A DNA stretch of 35,364 nucleotides from Spirochaetota bacterium (GCA_022361115.1 JAKSBL010000060.1:1-35364); one strand, 5' to 3'. Positions 8,972-18,651 are shown, counted from the first letter of the stretch. The notes: generated by a model not told the origin, from the letters alone. Numbers and translations: made by a program.

Positions 8972-10447
8972 TCAGCTTAATTGATTTTTAACATAATTGG
9001 TTAGTTCCGTTAAAGCTTCTTCGCTCTCAATATATAATTCTTCTAAAATATTGTCGGAAAAAATATACTGGTCATTTCCTTTATGAAGCTGAGAAGAAAT
9101 CATATGAGAAAGATAGATCATCTTACTGATTTCCTTCACATCTTCCGGACAACGGTAGGGGCTATGCTGGTACCTGATTATGCTGATTATTTTTTCTGGT
9201 AACTGCCATTTCTCAGCCATTTTAGCTCCAATTAATGAGTAATTGGTTCCTTCCAGCAAATCACCTAACAAATTAACAGAAATATTTTTTTGCATACAGA
9301 GATTGGTAATATTTTCAATCGTATCGGCATGTAAGGCTTTTACAACAATTTTACCTACATTGTGAAGTAACCCTCCAATATAAGCATCTTCACTATCCTC
9401 AGATAAATTAAATTTATCACAGAGGATTGAAGCAATTTGGGCAATTTCTGTACTGTGTCGCCAGATTTCTGCTAAATCAGATTCAGCATATTTTTGTTTC
9501 AACGCCTGCTTTGCACCATAAGATTGTAGAATGTATTCTAACCCCTTCACTCCCATCATGGATACAGCATGATCGATTTTTTCGATTTTATTCAATCGTT
9601 TATAATAAACTGAGTTAGCCATTTTTAAAATTTCCATCATTAATGCCGGATCTTTTTTTATCAATAAGGTAATTTTTTTAAAATCAACATCTTCATCTTT
9701 TAATAAATTGGTTAGTTGTACAATATGTTCTGGTATCTGAGGAATCGTATCAATTTCTTTTATAATTGCATCACTGATAAACTCTGCTTCTTCTTCAGTT
9801 ACTAAAGATATTGGTACAGCAATCCTCACATGAGTGACATCTTTATCCACCGCAATAGCAAAGTTACGGTCAGAAATACCAATTTTTCTTAAGATCAAGA
9901 TTAAAATAACTATACCAAGGCCGGCACCTTCTGAATCATCCAGAATACTCATATAAGCATCATCAACTGAATTATAGGTACGAGCTTTAGCAACCCGATT
10001 TTTTATTTTCTCCTGTTCTTGTTTTAAAATTGGAGTATTATTAGACACAATAATGTTAAGAAAAGGATCTTTAATATGAAAATATACTTGTACGTAAAGA
10101 TTATATTTTTCCTGTAGACCAAGATAGTATTCTAAATCACCAAAGGCTTTATCTTTAAAATACTTCATTCCTTTTTCATATTGAACTGGATCAGCAATAT
10201 CCAGATTTTCATCCATAAAAAAGACCCGCTTAGTATTCGCTTTTTTTGCATTATTAATGATCTCTCGTAAACTATATCCCAGGTGATCAAAAATTTTCTC
10301 TTTTCCCATAGCTTTTAAAAATTCACCCAGGACGTCTACATAATAATTTTCATTATCCATAGGAATTTTGTAATCCCTGAAAACAACCGGCGAGCCATTC
10401 TCTATTTTAAAGTTGATTTCATCTTTTGAAATTTGTTTTGTTTCCAT
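8972..10447 (-). CDS. HATPase(GHKL)-like domain fused to HDOD domain signalling protein
   Basis: N-box-like LREIINNAKKAN and G-box-like EGAGLGIVILILILRKIG, then HDOD pattern IPQIPEHIVQLTNLLKDEDVDFKKITLLIKKDPALMMEILKMANSVYY...IYLSHMISSQL. Confidence 0.8.
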   Translation of the reverse strand: METKQISKDEINFKIENGSPVVFRDYKIPMDNENYYVDVLGEFLKAMGKEKIFDHLGYSLREIINNAKKANTKRVFFMDENLDIADPVQYEKGMKYFKDKAFGDLEYYLGLQEKYNLYVQVYFHIKDPFLNIIVSNNTPILKQEQEKIKNRVAKARTYNSVDDAYMSILDDSEGAGLGIVILILILRKIGISDRNFAIAVDKDVTHVRIAVPISLVTEEEAEFISDAIIKEIDTIPQIPEHIVQLTNLLKDEDVDFKKITLLIKKDPALMMEILKMANSVYYKRLNKIEKIDHAVSMMGVKGLEYILQSYGAKQALKQKYAESDLAEIWRHSTEIAQIASILCDKFNLSEDSEDAYIGGLLHNVGKIVVKALHADTIENITNLCMQKNISVNLLGDLLEGTNYSLIGAKMAEKWQLPEKIISIIRYQHSPYRCPEDVKEISKMIYLSHMISSQLHKGNDQYIFSDNILEELYIESEEALTELTNYVKNQLS

Positions 10448-10649
10448 AAACCTACTAACTTGTATTCACTTTTTAAATTATAACTGCAAAATCTACTATT
10501 TTTAAAGGCAGTTACAAGGCAATTATAAATAATTTAAAAAAAAAAATCAATCTGCTGTTGGATTTTAATGAAAAAAAAGTTATCATATAGCTAAAATTCT
10601 CATTTACTGATACTTTTACGAAGGTTTTCTTCGAAAGAAAGGATTATTC

Positions 10650-11135
10650 ATGAATCAATATAAACCTGATGAAATATTACAATTTGCTATTCATATTGAA
10701 GAAAATGGCAAAAAATTTTATTTGAAAATGAAAGACAAATTTAGCCAGGATCAGGAAATTAATCAGTTATTTACCATTTTAGCTGACCAGGAACAGCAAC
10801 ATAGAGATTATTTTCAAGAATTGTTATCAGCAATTCAGGACTACAACAATTTAGATCAATATTCTTAGGAGTATTTTTATTTTCTGAAAGCTTTTTCTGA
10901 TAATGCCATATTTAATGAAGAAAAGTTAAATGAAAAAATTGCTGTCATCTCTACTGTAAAAGAAGCACTTGATTTTGCAATAGAGAGAGAATTAGAATCT
11001 GTTACTTATTATAGTGAATTAAAAAATATGGTGGATGATTCTCAAAAAACCAAAATTGAGGATATTATTAAGGAAGAAAAAAGACATTTTATGGAGCTAT
11101 ACAAAATATCTCATTCACTGGATGAAAAATCATGA
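10650..11135 (+). pseudogene. Rubrerythrin/ferritin-like diiron protein interrupted by an in-frame TAG (10866-10868)
   Basis: First part IEENGKKFYLKMK...DQEQQHRDYF; after TAG the same frame continues EYFYFLKAFSDNAIF...ERELESVTYYSEL...KEEKRHFMELYKISHSLDEKS* to TGA at 11133-11135. Confidence 0.75.
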
Positions 11136-11449
11136 GTCAATTTATCCAGGTAACTACCACGGTTAATGATAAAAATACAGCTTCAAAAATCGCCAGCCGC
11201 CTGGTGAGTAAAAAAAAGGCGGCTTGTGTGCAAATCAGTAATGAAATTACCAGTCTCTATTGGTGGCAGGGTAAAGTAGAAGAAGAGACAGAATATTACT
11301 GTCACATCAAAACCAGTCAAGCTCTATTTGCTGAGGTGAGCACTATTATCAAAGAAATTCACCCCTATGAAGTTCCGGAAATTATAGCAGTTCCATTAGT
11401 AAACATAAGCCCGGAATATGAGAGCTGGCTATCTCAAAGCTTAAGTTAA
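11132..11449 (+). CDS. cutA: CutA1-like divalent cation tolerance protein
   Basis: VTTTVNDKNTASKIASRLVSKKKAACVQI, SLYWWQGKVEEETEYYCHIKT, HPYEVPEIIAVPL, SPEYESWL. Confidence 0.95.
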   Translation: MSQFIQVTTTVNDKNTASKIASRLVSKKKAACVQISNEITSLYWWQGKVEEETEYYCHIKTSQALFAEVSTIIKEIHPYEVPEIIAVPLVNISPEYESWLSQSLS

Positions 11450-12195
11450 AGCCATTTACTTAACATCATTTCAACAGATCGGTTCATCTCTTTTGAATAC
11501 TCAGCATTAAACTTAGCATGATAATACAACTCAGCCATATTCTGATATTTTGGTTGTCCTTTTAAATATTCAGCTTGATGACTGTACATATCCTCAAAAT
11601 CTTCCTTCTTAAACCGCTGGTACTGGTCATTAAAATGGATGTATTTTTGTTTTAAACGAGATCTGGTTTGGGTATTTTCTTCTGCTGAATAACCTAAACA
11701 CAAGAGAGTGATAGGAAAAACATAAGGTGGAAGTTGAAACATTTTTTGATGTTCTTCATAATTTTCTAAAATATCACCAATATAACAACTACCTAAGCCA
11801 AGTGATTCTGCAGCAACAACTGCATTTTGAGCTGCCAGAAGAGCATCGCATATACCTAATACTAAATCTCCAGCTTGTGGCTTTTGCCGGTTATTTTTAT
11901 GTTCAGCAATCAAACCATATGTAGCAAAAAGATCATTCATTCTTTGATAATCTGCTAAAAATAAAAGAAGTAATGGTGCTTTAGCAATAAAAGGTTGATT
12001 ATCACAGGTGATCGCTAAACAATCTTTCTTTTGCTGATCCGTAACTTCAATAATCGAATAAAGCATCATATTACCTGCCGTAGGTGCACGAATAGCAGCC
12101 TCAATGATCTGATTTTTAATTGGATCACTTATTTTTTGTTCAGAATACTTCCTAACAGAATGACGTTTATGAAGTAATTTTATGGTTGAATTCAT
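11446..12195 (-). CDS. Nitroreductase family protein
   Basis: RHSVRKYSEQKISDPIKNQIIEAAIRAPTAGNMMLYSIIEV; NAVVAAESLGLGSCYIGDI; start taken at MNSTIKLLHKRHS. Confidence 0.9.
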   Translation of the reverse strand: MNSTIKLLHKRHSVRKYSEQKISDPIKNQIIEAAIRAPTAGNMMLYSIIEVTDQQKKDCLAITCDNQPFIAKAPLLLLFLADYQRMNDLFATYGLIAEHKNNRQKPQAGDLVLGICDALLAAQNAVVAAESLGLGSCYIGDILENYEEHQKMFQLPPYVFPITLLCLGYSAEENTQTRSRLKQKYIHFNDQYQRFKKEDFEDMYSHQAEYLKGQPKYQNMAELYYHAKFNAEYSKEMNRSVEMMLSKWL

Positions 12196-12309
12196 TGTTT
12201 TTCCTTTTATAATAATGATTATCCTTTGATTTTCTTTACTAAGTTGGAGGGGATCTGTATAACTGACACATAAGAGTAGCCAGATTGTAATCTCTACCAA
12301 TAAATATGT

Positions 12310-13560
12310 TTAACGGCTTAAATCTGTCCAGTATTCTGGAGGGACTGGATTAGCCCCTTCCCAGATTATCTGGCGAAACTGAACCGGATCAGTATTCCCT
12401 TCTGTATTGATAAAAAGGATTTGAGAATCTTCATTGATATTTAAAAATTTTCTTAACTCTTCTACTCCATTTTCTTTTAAAATAGCTACTAATGCTCCCA
12501 AAGTCACAGCACCGGATTCACCAGAGATGATAAAAGGATCACCAGCAAGGGGTGTTGCATAAATACGCATTCCTTTAGCTGCAATATAATCAGGACATGC
12601 CACAAAGCAATCAACTACATTATTTAAAATTTTCCAGGCAATCGGACTGGGTTCTCCACAAGCTAAACCTGCCATTATGGTATCCAGGCTGCCGGTAACA
12701 TTGTGAGGGCGATTGTCTCCCTGTTTTGCAGAATGATAAAGACAAGCTGCATTCTCTGGTGCTACCACTATACATTGAGGGGCAGCCTGACCAAAAAGTG
12801 AATGATAATAGCCAGTAACACTAGCAGCAAGTGCTCCCACACCTGCCTGTACAAAAACATGAGTCGGTTTAATAATACCTTGAGCGGCAAATTGTTCCTG
12901 TATTTCTGCCATCATAGTGGAATACCCCTGCATGATCCACATAGGAACAGTCGTATATCCTTCCCAGGAAGTATCGGAAACGATCTCCCAGCCGTTTTTT
13001 TCTGCATCCACCACAATCTGACGAACAGCATCATCATAATTGCCATCAATTACTTTTACTGTAGCTCCATAACTTTTAATTGCATCAATTCGAGGCTGTG
13101 ATGTTTCTGAATGAACATAGATCATACTTTTATGTCTGAGTTTGCTGGCTGCCCAGGCAATTCCCCGTCCATGATTACCATCCGTTGCAGAAGCAAAAGT
13201 AATTTCTCCCAGCTTATTCCGTACTTCATCACTAATTAAATAGTCATAAGTCATCTGCCCGTCTTTTAAGCCTAGTTTTTCCTGTATAAATCGATAAATA
13301 GCGAAAGATCCGCCTAATACCTTAAAAGAGTTTAATTCTAACCGTACCGCTTCATCTTTAACCCAAATCCCTCCTACTCCCAGCATCTGGGCTAATTGGG
13401 AAAGGCCCCTTAATGGAGACATTTTAAATCCGGGAATTTGACGATGAAACCTGCGTGCTATCTTGCTAATCTCAATGGGAAACATTTCTTCAGAGACAGC
13501 AACATCTTTTTTGCCTTTTTTTTGAATGAGCCATTGGATATCTGGTTTTTTATTTCTCAT
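12310..13560 (-). CDS. dpaL: Diaminopropionate ammonia-lyase (PLP type II fold)
   Basis: TPLR-like SPLRGLSQLAQMLGV, VKDEAVRLELNSFKVLGGSFA, ATDGNHGRGIAWAA, GVGALAASVTGY, ISGESGAVTLGAL. Confidence 0.88.
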   Translation of the reverse strand: MRNKKPDIQWLIQKKGKKDVAVSEEMFPIEISKIARRFHRQIPGFKMSPLRGLSQLAQMLGVGGIWVKDEAVRLELNSFKVLGGSFAIYRFIQEKLGLKDGQMTYDYLISDEVRNKLGEITFASATDGNHGRGIAWAASKLRHKSMIYVHSETSQPRIDAIKSYGATVKVIDGNYDDAVRQIVVDAEKNGWEIVSDTSWEGYTTVPMWIMQGYSTMMAEIQEQFAAQGIIKPTHVFVQAGVGALAASVTGYYHSLFGQAAPQCIVVAPENAACLYHSAKQGDNRPHNVTGSLDTIMAGLACGEPSPIAWKILNNVVDCFVACPDYIAAKGMRIYATPLAGDPFIISGESGAVTLGALVAILKENGVEELRKFLNINEDSQILFINTEGNTDPVQFRQIIWEGANPVPPEYWTDLSR

Positions 13561-13603
13561 ACTGTTATCCTTTAATAATTAGTAAAAGTGTTCACAGATA
13601 AAC

Positions 13604-13637
13604 GCAAGCTTATCACGACTGTTATTGATAAGCTTGC
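13604..13637. terminator. Perfect 12-bp inverted repeat at the 3' end of 13637-14257(-); hairpin, possible terminator
   Basis: GCAAGCTTATCA (13604-13615) / TGATAAGCTTGC (13626-13637), 10-nt loop; arm overlaps the stop codon; T-run weak. Confidence 0.5.
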
Positions 13638-14257
13638 TAAATTTTTAATTTCAAAGATAAATCTATATTTTCCCTGACTCTGAACTCAAAGGCTATTTTT
13701 TTTCTTCCTTGATGGCTAAGACTGTAAAGGGGTATTACAGCAATTAATAACCCCATACCAACAGACATAAGTAAGATACTATTGGCAAAAAAGATATAAC
13801 TTATAGATGTATAAAACAGATATTCACCATTACTAATGTCTTCATCCCGCTGGACAGTAAATTTTTCCAATGCAGCAGGTCTGAGTGAAAGTAAATCCAC
13901 AAGAAACAAACTGACACCACTTAATAAAGAAAAGGATCCAAAAACAGACAAATGGATTAATAACATAGGATTGTTATCTTTGATAAAGGGTTTATCTCTC
14001 AAAGGCCTTTGCTCTTTCTCTTTTCTCTTTTTCTTTAAAAATGTTTTGTTTTGATTTCGAGATTCATTTTGCTCAGTTTCATCTATTGTATTATCCTGAT
14101 TATCTTGAGAAGATAAAAAAATAATATGACTCGTACTTTTATTTATGATTGGATTTTTAGGAAGGTTAAATCCTAAAGTATTGATAAGCTGATTTTCAGC
14201 ATAACCTGTAAAAAGAGAAAATATGAATAAAAATAAGATATACTTTACATTACCCAT
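13637..14257 (-). CDS. Exported/membrane hypothetical protein
   Basis: N-terminal signal-like segment, charged linker and hydrophobic C-terminal segments (LLIHLSVFGSFSLLSGVSLFLVDLL; SISYIFFANSILLMSVGMGLLIAVIPLY). Confidence 0.6.
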   Translation of the reverse strand: MGNVKYILFLFIFSLFTGYAENQLINTLGFNLPKNPIINKSTSHIIFLSSQDNQDNTIDETEQNESRNQNKTFLKKKRKEKEQRPLRDKPFIKDNNPMLLIHLSVFGSFSLLSGVSLFLVDLLSLRPAALEKFTVQRDEDISNGEYLFYTSISYIFFANSILLMSVGMGLLIAVIPLYSLSHQGRKKIAFEFRVRENIDLSLKLKI

Positions 14258-14605
14258 GCTAATGTATCTCCCAGATTTATTCCAGTTAATGTCAATAACA
14301 TCAACTGGAATATTTATATTATAGCTTATTTTCTGTCATTAATAAGTAATCACACTAATATTTTTCAAAAAACTTAAGCTTATTAGCAATAATACTTCTC
14401 TGATATTGGTAATATTTTCGTACTTTTTTCGAAACTACTTTTTAAAAGATTCTAAAAAAGGCGTTTTTTTTCTGCCATCAGCCAGTGTTCTGCTGATAAA
14501 TAATTTATTTAGTATGCTGGTACCCCGCATCAGGAAATTATTGAACTATTTCTTTATTTCCAAAATTTAAATTGTATGATATTATCAAATAAACAGGAGA
14601 ATGTC

Positions 14606-15457
14606 ATGTTAAAAGCGCAAGATCTTTACCATCAGCTGGAACAAGATTTTATTACTGCCGATATGAGCGACGAGTGGGCAAAACATATGAAAGAAGTAGA
14701 AGATTTTCTCTGCGATAATTTTAAAAATAGATCCATGGGATTAGTTTGTGATTTTGCAGAAAAAATTAATAAAATTTATACCGCTGTATTTCCTTCCAAT
14801 AAAGTGATGGAACAAATACTAGGTAATGGAACTCAGGATGGCCTGCTCTTTGTTCATCATCCTTCTATCTGGGATATCAGGAGAACAGAGATATTTTATT
14901 TGATGGATAAAAAGCTTTTAACTGAGTTTCAAGAAAAACGGATTGCCATTTATAATCTTCATGTTCCTCTGGATAACAATGGTCCCTATTCAACCAGTGT
15001 TACTTTAGCAAAAGCTTTAGGAGTCCAGCATGAAAAAGACTTTGCCCCTTATTTTGGTGCCCTATGCGGAGTATTTGGCAAAGGTGAGTATTCTACTATT
15101 GAGCAATTAAAAAATCAGTTTCAAAAAGTAGTCGGCCATGAAGTAAAACTCTATCATTATGGAAATCAGGCAATAAAAGATAATAAGATTGCAGTAGTTG
15201 CCGGAGGAGGGAATGAGGAGATAATACTAAGTGAAGTAGCAAAAGAAGGGATAAATACTTTTATTACTGGTATCACAGCTAAAAATGATTATTCTCAAAA
15301 AGCTCACGACTTTGCAAAAAACAACAAAATCAATATTCTGGGAGGTACTCATTATTCTACAGAGAAATTTGCCTGTATAGCAATGACCGAATATTTTGAA
15401 AAACTTGGTCTTCCTTCTGAGTTTATTGATGATGTGCCAGTGATAGAGGATATGTAG
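14606..15457 (+). CDS. Nif3-like dinuclear metal-centre protein
   Basis: LLFVHHPSIWDI, AIYNLHVPLDNNGPYSTSVTLAKALG, IAVVAGGGNEEI, TGITAKNDYSQKAHDFAKNNKINILGGTHYSTEKFA; AGGAGA RBS before 14606. Confidence 0.85.
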   Translation: MLKAQDLYHQLEQDFITADMSDEWAKHMKEVEDFLCDNFKNRSMGLVCDFAEKINKIYTAVFPSNKVMEQILGNGTQDGLLFVHHPSIWDIRRTEIFYLMDKKLLTEFQEKRIAIYNLHVPLDNNGPYSTSVTLAKALGVQHEKDFAPYFGALCGVFGKGEYSTIEQLKNQFQKVVGHEVKLYHYGNQAIKDNKIAVVAGGGNEEIILSEVAKEGINTFITGITAKNDYSQKAHDFAKNNKINILGGTHYSTEKFACIAMTEYFEKLGLPSEFIDDVPVIEDM

Positions 15458-15498
15458 TTTAATAATAAAATCAATCTTTTTTAAAAGGCTATTTAATA

Positions 15499-16017
15499 AT
15501 GAAAATAAAATTTAACATTGATATTTCAGATTACCAAACTCATGCCAGAGTTAGCAATAAGGAAAATAAAATATACAAAAATTCTCTTCGCTGGAAAAGA
15601 TTGATTATTTCTTCTATATTTTTATTAACATTTGCAGTTCTAGCGGTTTATTTGAAAAATACATTACTATTGTACATTGGATTGTGTTATTTTATCGTTA
15701 CTTTAATTTTCTACCCTTTGATTTTTCTACCAATACTGAGTTTAAAAAAAATAAAAAGCATCTATGAGCTGCACAATGTCCCTGTTAACAATGAGGTAGA
15801 ATTGGAAATAGAGACTGCTGAATTAGTTGTCCGCTCTAATCTCCAGGTAAGTAGATATAAATATGAAGTGTTTTACCAAATGAGAGAATATAGTAAAAAC
15901 GTCTATCTGGATATAAATCCAATGAGTTCCATAATTATTCCCACAAAAAAGATAATTGAAGGGGATCTGAAGTCTTTTTTAAATGATTTGAGAACAAAGA
16001 TTAATAACCAAGAATAA
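15499..16017 (+). CDS. Membrane protein with two TM segments and a possible YcxB-like C-terminal domain
   Basis: LIISSIFLLTFAVLAVYL / LLLYIGLCYFIVTLIFYPLIFLP, then a beta-rich tail ending MSSIIIPTKKI. Confidence 0.55.
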   Translation: MKIKFNIDISDYQTHARVSNKENKIYKNSLRWKRLIISSIFLLTFAVLAVYLKNTLLLYIGLCYFIVTLIFYPLIFLPILSLKKIKSIYELHNVPVNNEVELEIETAELVVRSNLQVSRYKYEVFYQMREYSKNVYLDINPMSSIIIPTKKIIEGDLKSFLNDLRTKINNQE

Positions 16018-16037
16018 TGATAAAAAAAATAGTAATG

Positions 16038-17042
16038 TTAATTCTGTTTTCTTATTTCTGGATAAATTGCTATCTGGTAAATTTGAGAAAAGCGCAGAAT
16101 CGTAATAATGGATTGGGTATCAGCTATTTTATCAGTGAGTATTTTATGAAGCACATCAATGCTGGTTACTGGCTGTTCCTGAAATTTAAGAATAATATCT
16201 CCTGATTGTAAACCAGCCCGATAAGCAGGAGTTTTAGGATCTACCTGAGTAATCAGTACAGCGGATTCCTGATCAATTTTATGATGGTTACGGGTACGCA
16301 AACGTAGAGGAATAGTTTGCCCCATCATTCCAATATAACTTCTTTTTATCTCTCCATTTTGAATTAATTGAATAGCTATTTGTCGAGCAGTATTACTGGC
16401 AATGGCAAAGCAGATTCCTTGTGCTCTTTGAATGATTGCAGAATTTACACCAATAACTTTGCCGGAAGAATTGATCAATGGCCCTCCGGAATTTCCTGGA
16501 TTAAGGGGAGCATCAGTTTGAATAACATCATCAATTAAAAATCCTGTTTCACCTCGCAAAGAACGGCTTAAAGCACTAACCACGCCTGTGGTAACAGTAT
16601 AGTCATACCCAAAAGGATTTCCTATCGCAATAGCAATCTGCCCCACTTTTAAACGAGCCGAATCTGCAAACTTGACCGCAGTAAGATTATCAGCATTTAT
16701 CTTAATAATTGCTAAATCAGTTTCTGGATCATCTCCCGTTAAATAGGCACTACAACTTCTTCCATCCTGTAAAGCGACTTCGATTTTTTTACATTGGTGA
16801 ACCACATGACTATTTGTTAGAATAAAACCATCTGGGGTAATAATAAAACCAGAACCACTTTGCATATTTTTCTTGTTTTTCTCTTCACCTTTGATAGAAA
16901 CAACAGCTGGACTCACAATTTCACTTGCCTTTACAATAGTTTGAGAATAGGTATCCAGTAGGGATTGGTCATCAATACTGCCATTGCCACTATAGCCGGA
17001 AGATTCTTTTGTATTATCTAAAATATTTGTTAGTAAATCCAT
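16038..17042 (-). CDS. HtrA/DegP-like trypsin-fold protease with PDZ domain; no N-terminal signal or TM apparent
   Basis: Triad contexts LTNSHVVH, DPETDLAIIK, LNPGNSGGPLIN; PDZ PKTPAYRAGLQSGDIIL; hydrophilic N-terminus MDLLTNILDNTKESSGYSG. Confidence 0.9.
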   Translation of the reverse strand: MDLLTNILDNTKESSGYSGNGSIDDQSLLDTYSQTIVKASEIVSPAVVSIKGEEKNKKNMQSGSGFIITPDGFILTNSHVVHQCKKIEVALQDGRSCSAYLTGDDPETDLAIIKINADNLTAVKFADSARLKVGQIAIAIGNPFGYDYTVTTGVVSALSRSLRGETGFLIDDVIQTDAPLNPGNSGGPLINSSGKVIGVNSAIIQRAQGICFAIASNTARQIAIQLIQNGEIKRSYIGMMGQTIPLRLRTRNHHKIDQESAVLITQVDPKTPAYRAGLQSGDIILKFQEQPVTSIDVLHKILTDKIADTQSIITILRFSQIYQIAIYPEIRKQN

Positions 17043-17238
17043 AAAATATCCTTAACTGGTATTGTTTTGAATTTAATCATCACCCTGAAGAAAGGCAATT
17101 TTTTTTTATTCCTCAAGGAAAAATCTGCTTTTTTTGTAAATTTCATATATAATTATTAATAATAAATAATAAAAAATGGAATAAATACTATTTATCTGCA
17201 TATCAAGCAAAATTCTTTTCTAGAAGAAAGAAGTCATT

Positions 17239-18054
17239 ATGAAGGCTCTGAAACTTATTTTATTCTTCCTTATTCTGTTTGTTCTTTTATTCAGCTGTAA
17301 TAAAAAGGACAAAAGTACAAACCAGTCAACGAAAACAGAAGAAACAATAATAAAAGAAACAAAAACGGTTAAACAGGAACTCTATTTAATCACACTAGAA
17401 TGGGAGCCATTTATTGGTACTAAATTAAAAAATGATGGTTTTATTATTGAAATCGTAGAGAAATCATTTTTTGCTGTTGGTTATCAGACTATCAAAATTG
17501 AGTACTTTCCCTGGAAAAGGTGTATGGAAATGGGAAAAAATAATATGACGGATGCTATTATTGGGGCCTGGTATAATGAGGAACGGGCTAAAATTTATCA
17601 TTATTCAGAACCAATGATCACGAATAAAAAAATGTTTTTTAAATTAAAAGAGAATCAGGTCATCAATCATTATACAACATTAAAGGATCTTTCCGCCTAT
17701 TCTATTGGAGTCATCCGTGGTTTTACTTATTCCCAGGAATTTGATAATGCTGACTATTTAAACAAAGATGAATGCGTGGATGTCGCTATGCTTTTTAAAA
17801 AGCTAGTAGCAGGCCGAGTAGACTTGGTCATTGATGAATATTATACAACATTATACATTTTACAAAATGATTTAGCCACCTTTAAACCAGATATTGAAGT
17901 TATCAGCCCTCCCTTAAAAGAAGATCCCCTTTATGTGATTTTCCCTAAAGGTAGAAAAAACAGCAAGCAATTGAGAGATCAATTTAATGAAGGCTTAAAT
18001 ATTCTGAAAAAGAATGGTCAGTTTGATAAAATTTTATTAAAACATGGTTTTTAA
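17239..18054 (+). CDS. Family 3-type (amino-acid ABC) solute-binding lipoprotein
   Basis: Lipobox-like LLFSC after a hydrophobic leader; WKRCMEMGKNNMTDAIIGAWYNEERAKIYHYSEP pattern. Confidence 0.8.
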   Translation: MKALKLILFFLILFVLLFSCNKKDKSTNQSTKTEETIIKETKTVKQELYLITLEWEPFIGTKLKNDGFIIEIVEKSFFAVGYQTIKIEYFPWKRCMEMGKNNMTDAIIGAWYNEERAKIYHYSEPMITNKKMFFKLKENQVINHYTTLKDLSAYSIGVIRGFTYSQEFDNADYLNKDECVDVAMLFKKLVAGRVDLVIDEYYTTLYILQNDLATFKPDIEVISPPLKEDPLYVIFPKGRKNSKQLRDQFNEGLNILKKNGQFDKILLKHGF

Positions 18055-18084
18055 AAATTTTTCAATAATATCTTGAATTCCCAT

Positions 18085-18651
18085 TCAACAACAAAACGGC
18101 TTCCACTCATCCAGCAACAAACTATAGTTGTATTCATCTTCAAATTTACCCTTTTTCCAGACAAAACTTCTTTTAATTCCCTCTCTCTGAAAGCCAAGAC
18201 TTTCAAATAAACCAATTGACCTTTCATTAAAACTAAATATCTCAGCTCCAATGCGGTTTAGTTTTAGTTCCTCAAAACAAAACTCGATTACTTTTGAGAT
18301 CAATTCTTTGGCATATCCTTTTCCCCATTGATCTTTATCTCCTAAACAGATACTTAACATGCAACGCCGGTTAAAATGATCGATGAAAACAATCTGCCCC
18401 GTTCCAATAAATTGATCACTATCTTTTAAATATATTCCATAATCTATCCGTTCCTTATCGGTCTGATTATTCTCAATTAATCTTTCCAGATATTTCTTTG
18501 TTTCTTCTAGAGGTTCTGGTTCTCGAGGAAAAGGTCTATCATCATCATAATAGTTCAGTTCTTCATCATTAAACCAGTAACTAAGTTTTTCCAAATCCTT
18601 TAGTGAAATTCCTCGCAAAATCAATCTTTCTGTCTCTAGATGAAAATCCAT
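18085..18651 (-). CDS. GNAT acetyltransferase, RimJ/RimL type
   Basis: LETERLILRGISLKDLEKL, IFLGDK-like CLGDKDQWGKGYAKELISKVIEFCFEELKLNRIGAEIFSFNERSIGLFESLGFQREG. Confidence 0.9.
   Translation of the reverse strand: MDFHLETERLILRGISLKDLEKLSYWFNDEELNYYDDDRPFPREPEPLEETKKYLERLIENNQTDKERIDYGIYLKDSDQFIGTGQIVFIDHFNRRCMLSICLGDKDQWGKGYAKELISKVIEFCFEELKLNRIGAEIFSFNERSIGLFESLGFQREGIKRSFVWKKGKFEDEYNYSLLLDEWKPFCC

Noticed and set aside
10619-10633. CGAAG-GTTTT-CTTCG mini-hairpin before the ferritin-like gene
   Set aside because: Only a 5-bp stem next to the RBS; too weak to claim regulation.
10866-10868. Pyrrolysine or global amber reassignment explaining the in-frame TAG
   Set aside because: TAG serves as the terminal stop of at least four other genes in this window and no pyl genes or suppressor tRNA are visible; left only as a check to make.
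16017-16205. 62 aa plus-strand ORF after the YcxB-like gene
   Set aside because: Antisense to the conserved PDZ end of the HtrA-like gene; best explained as a chance ORF.
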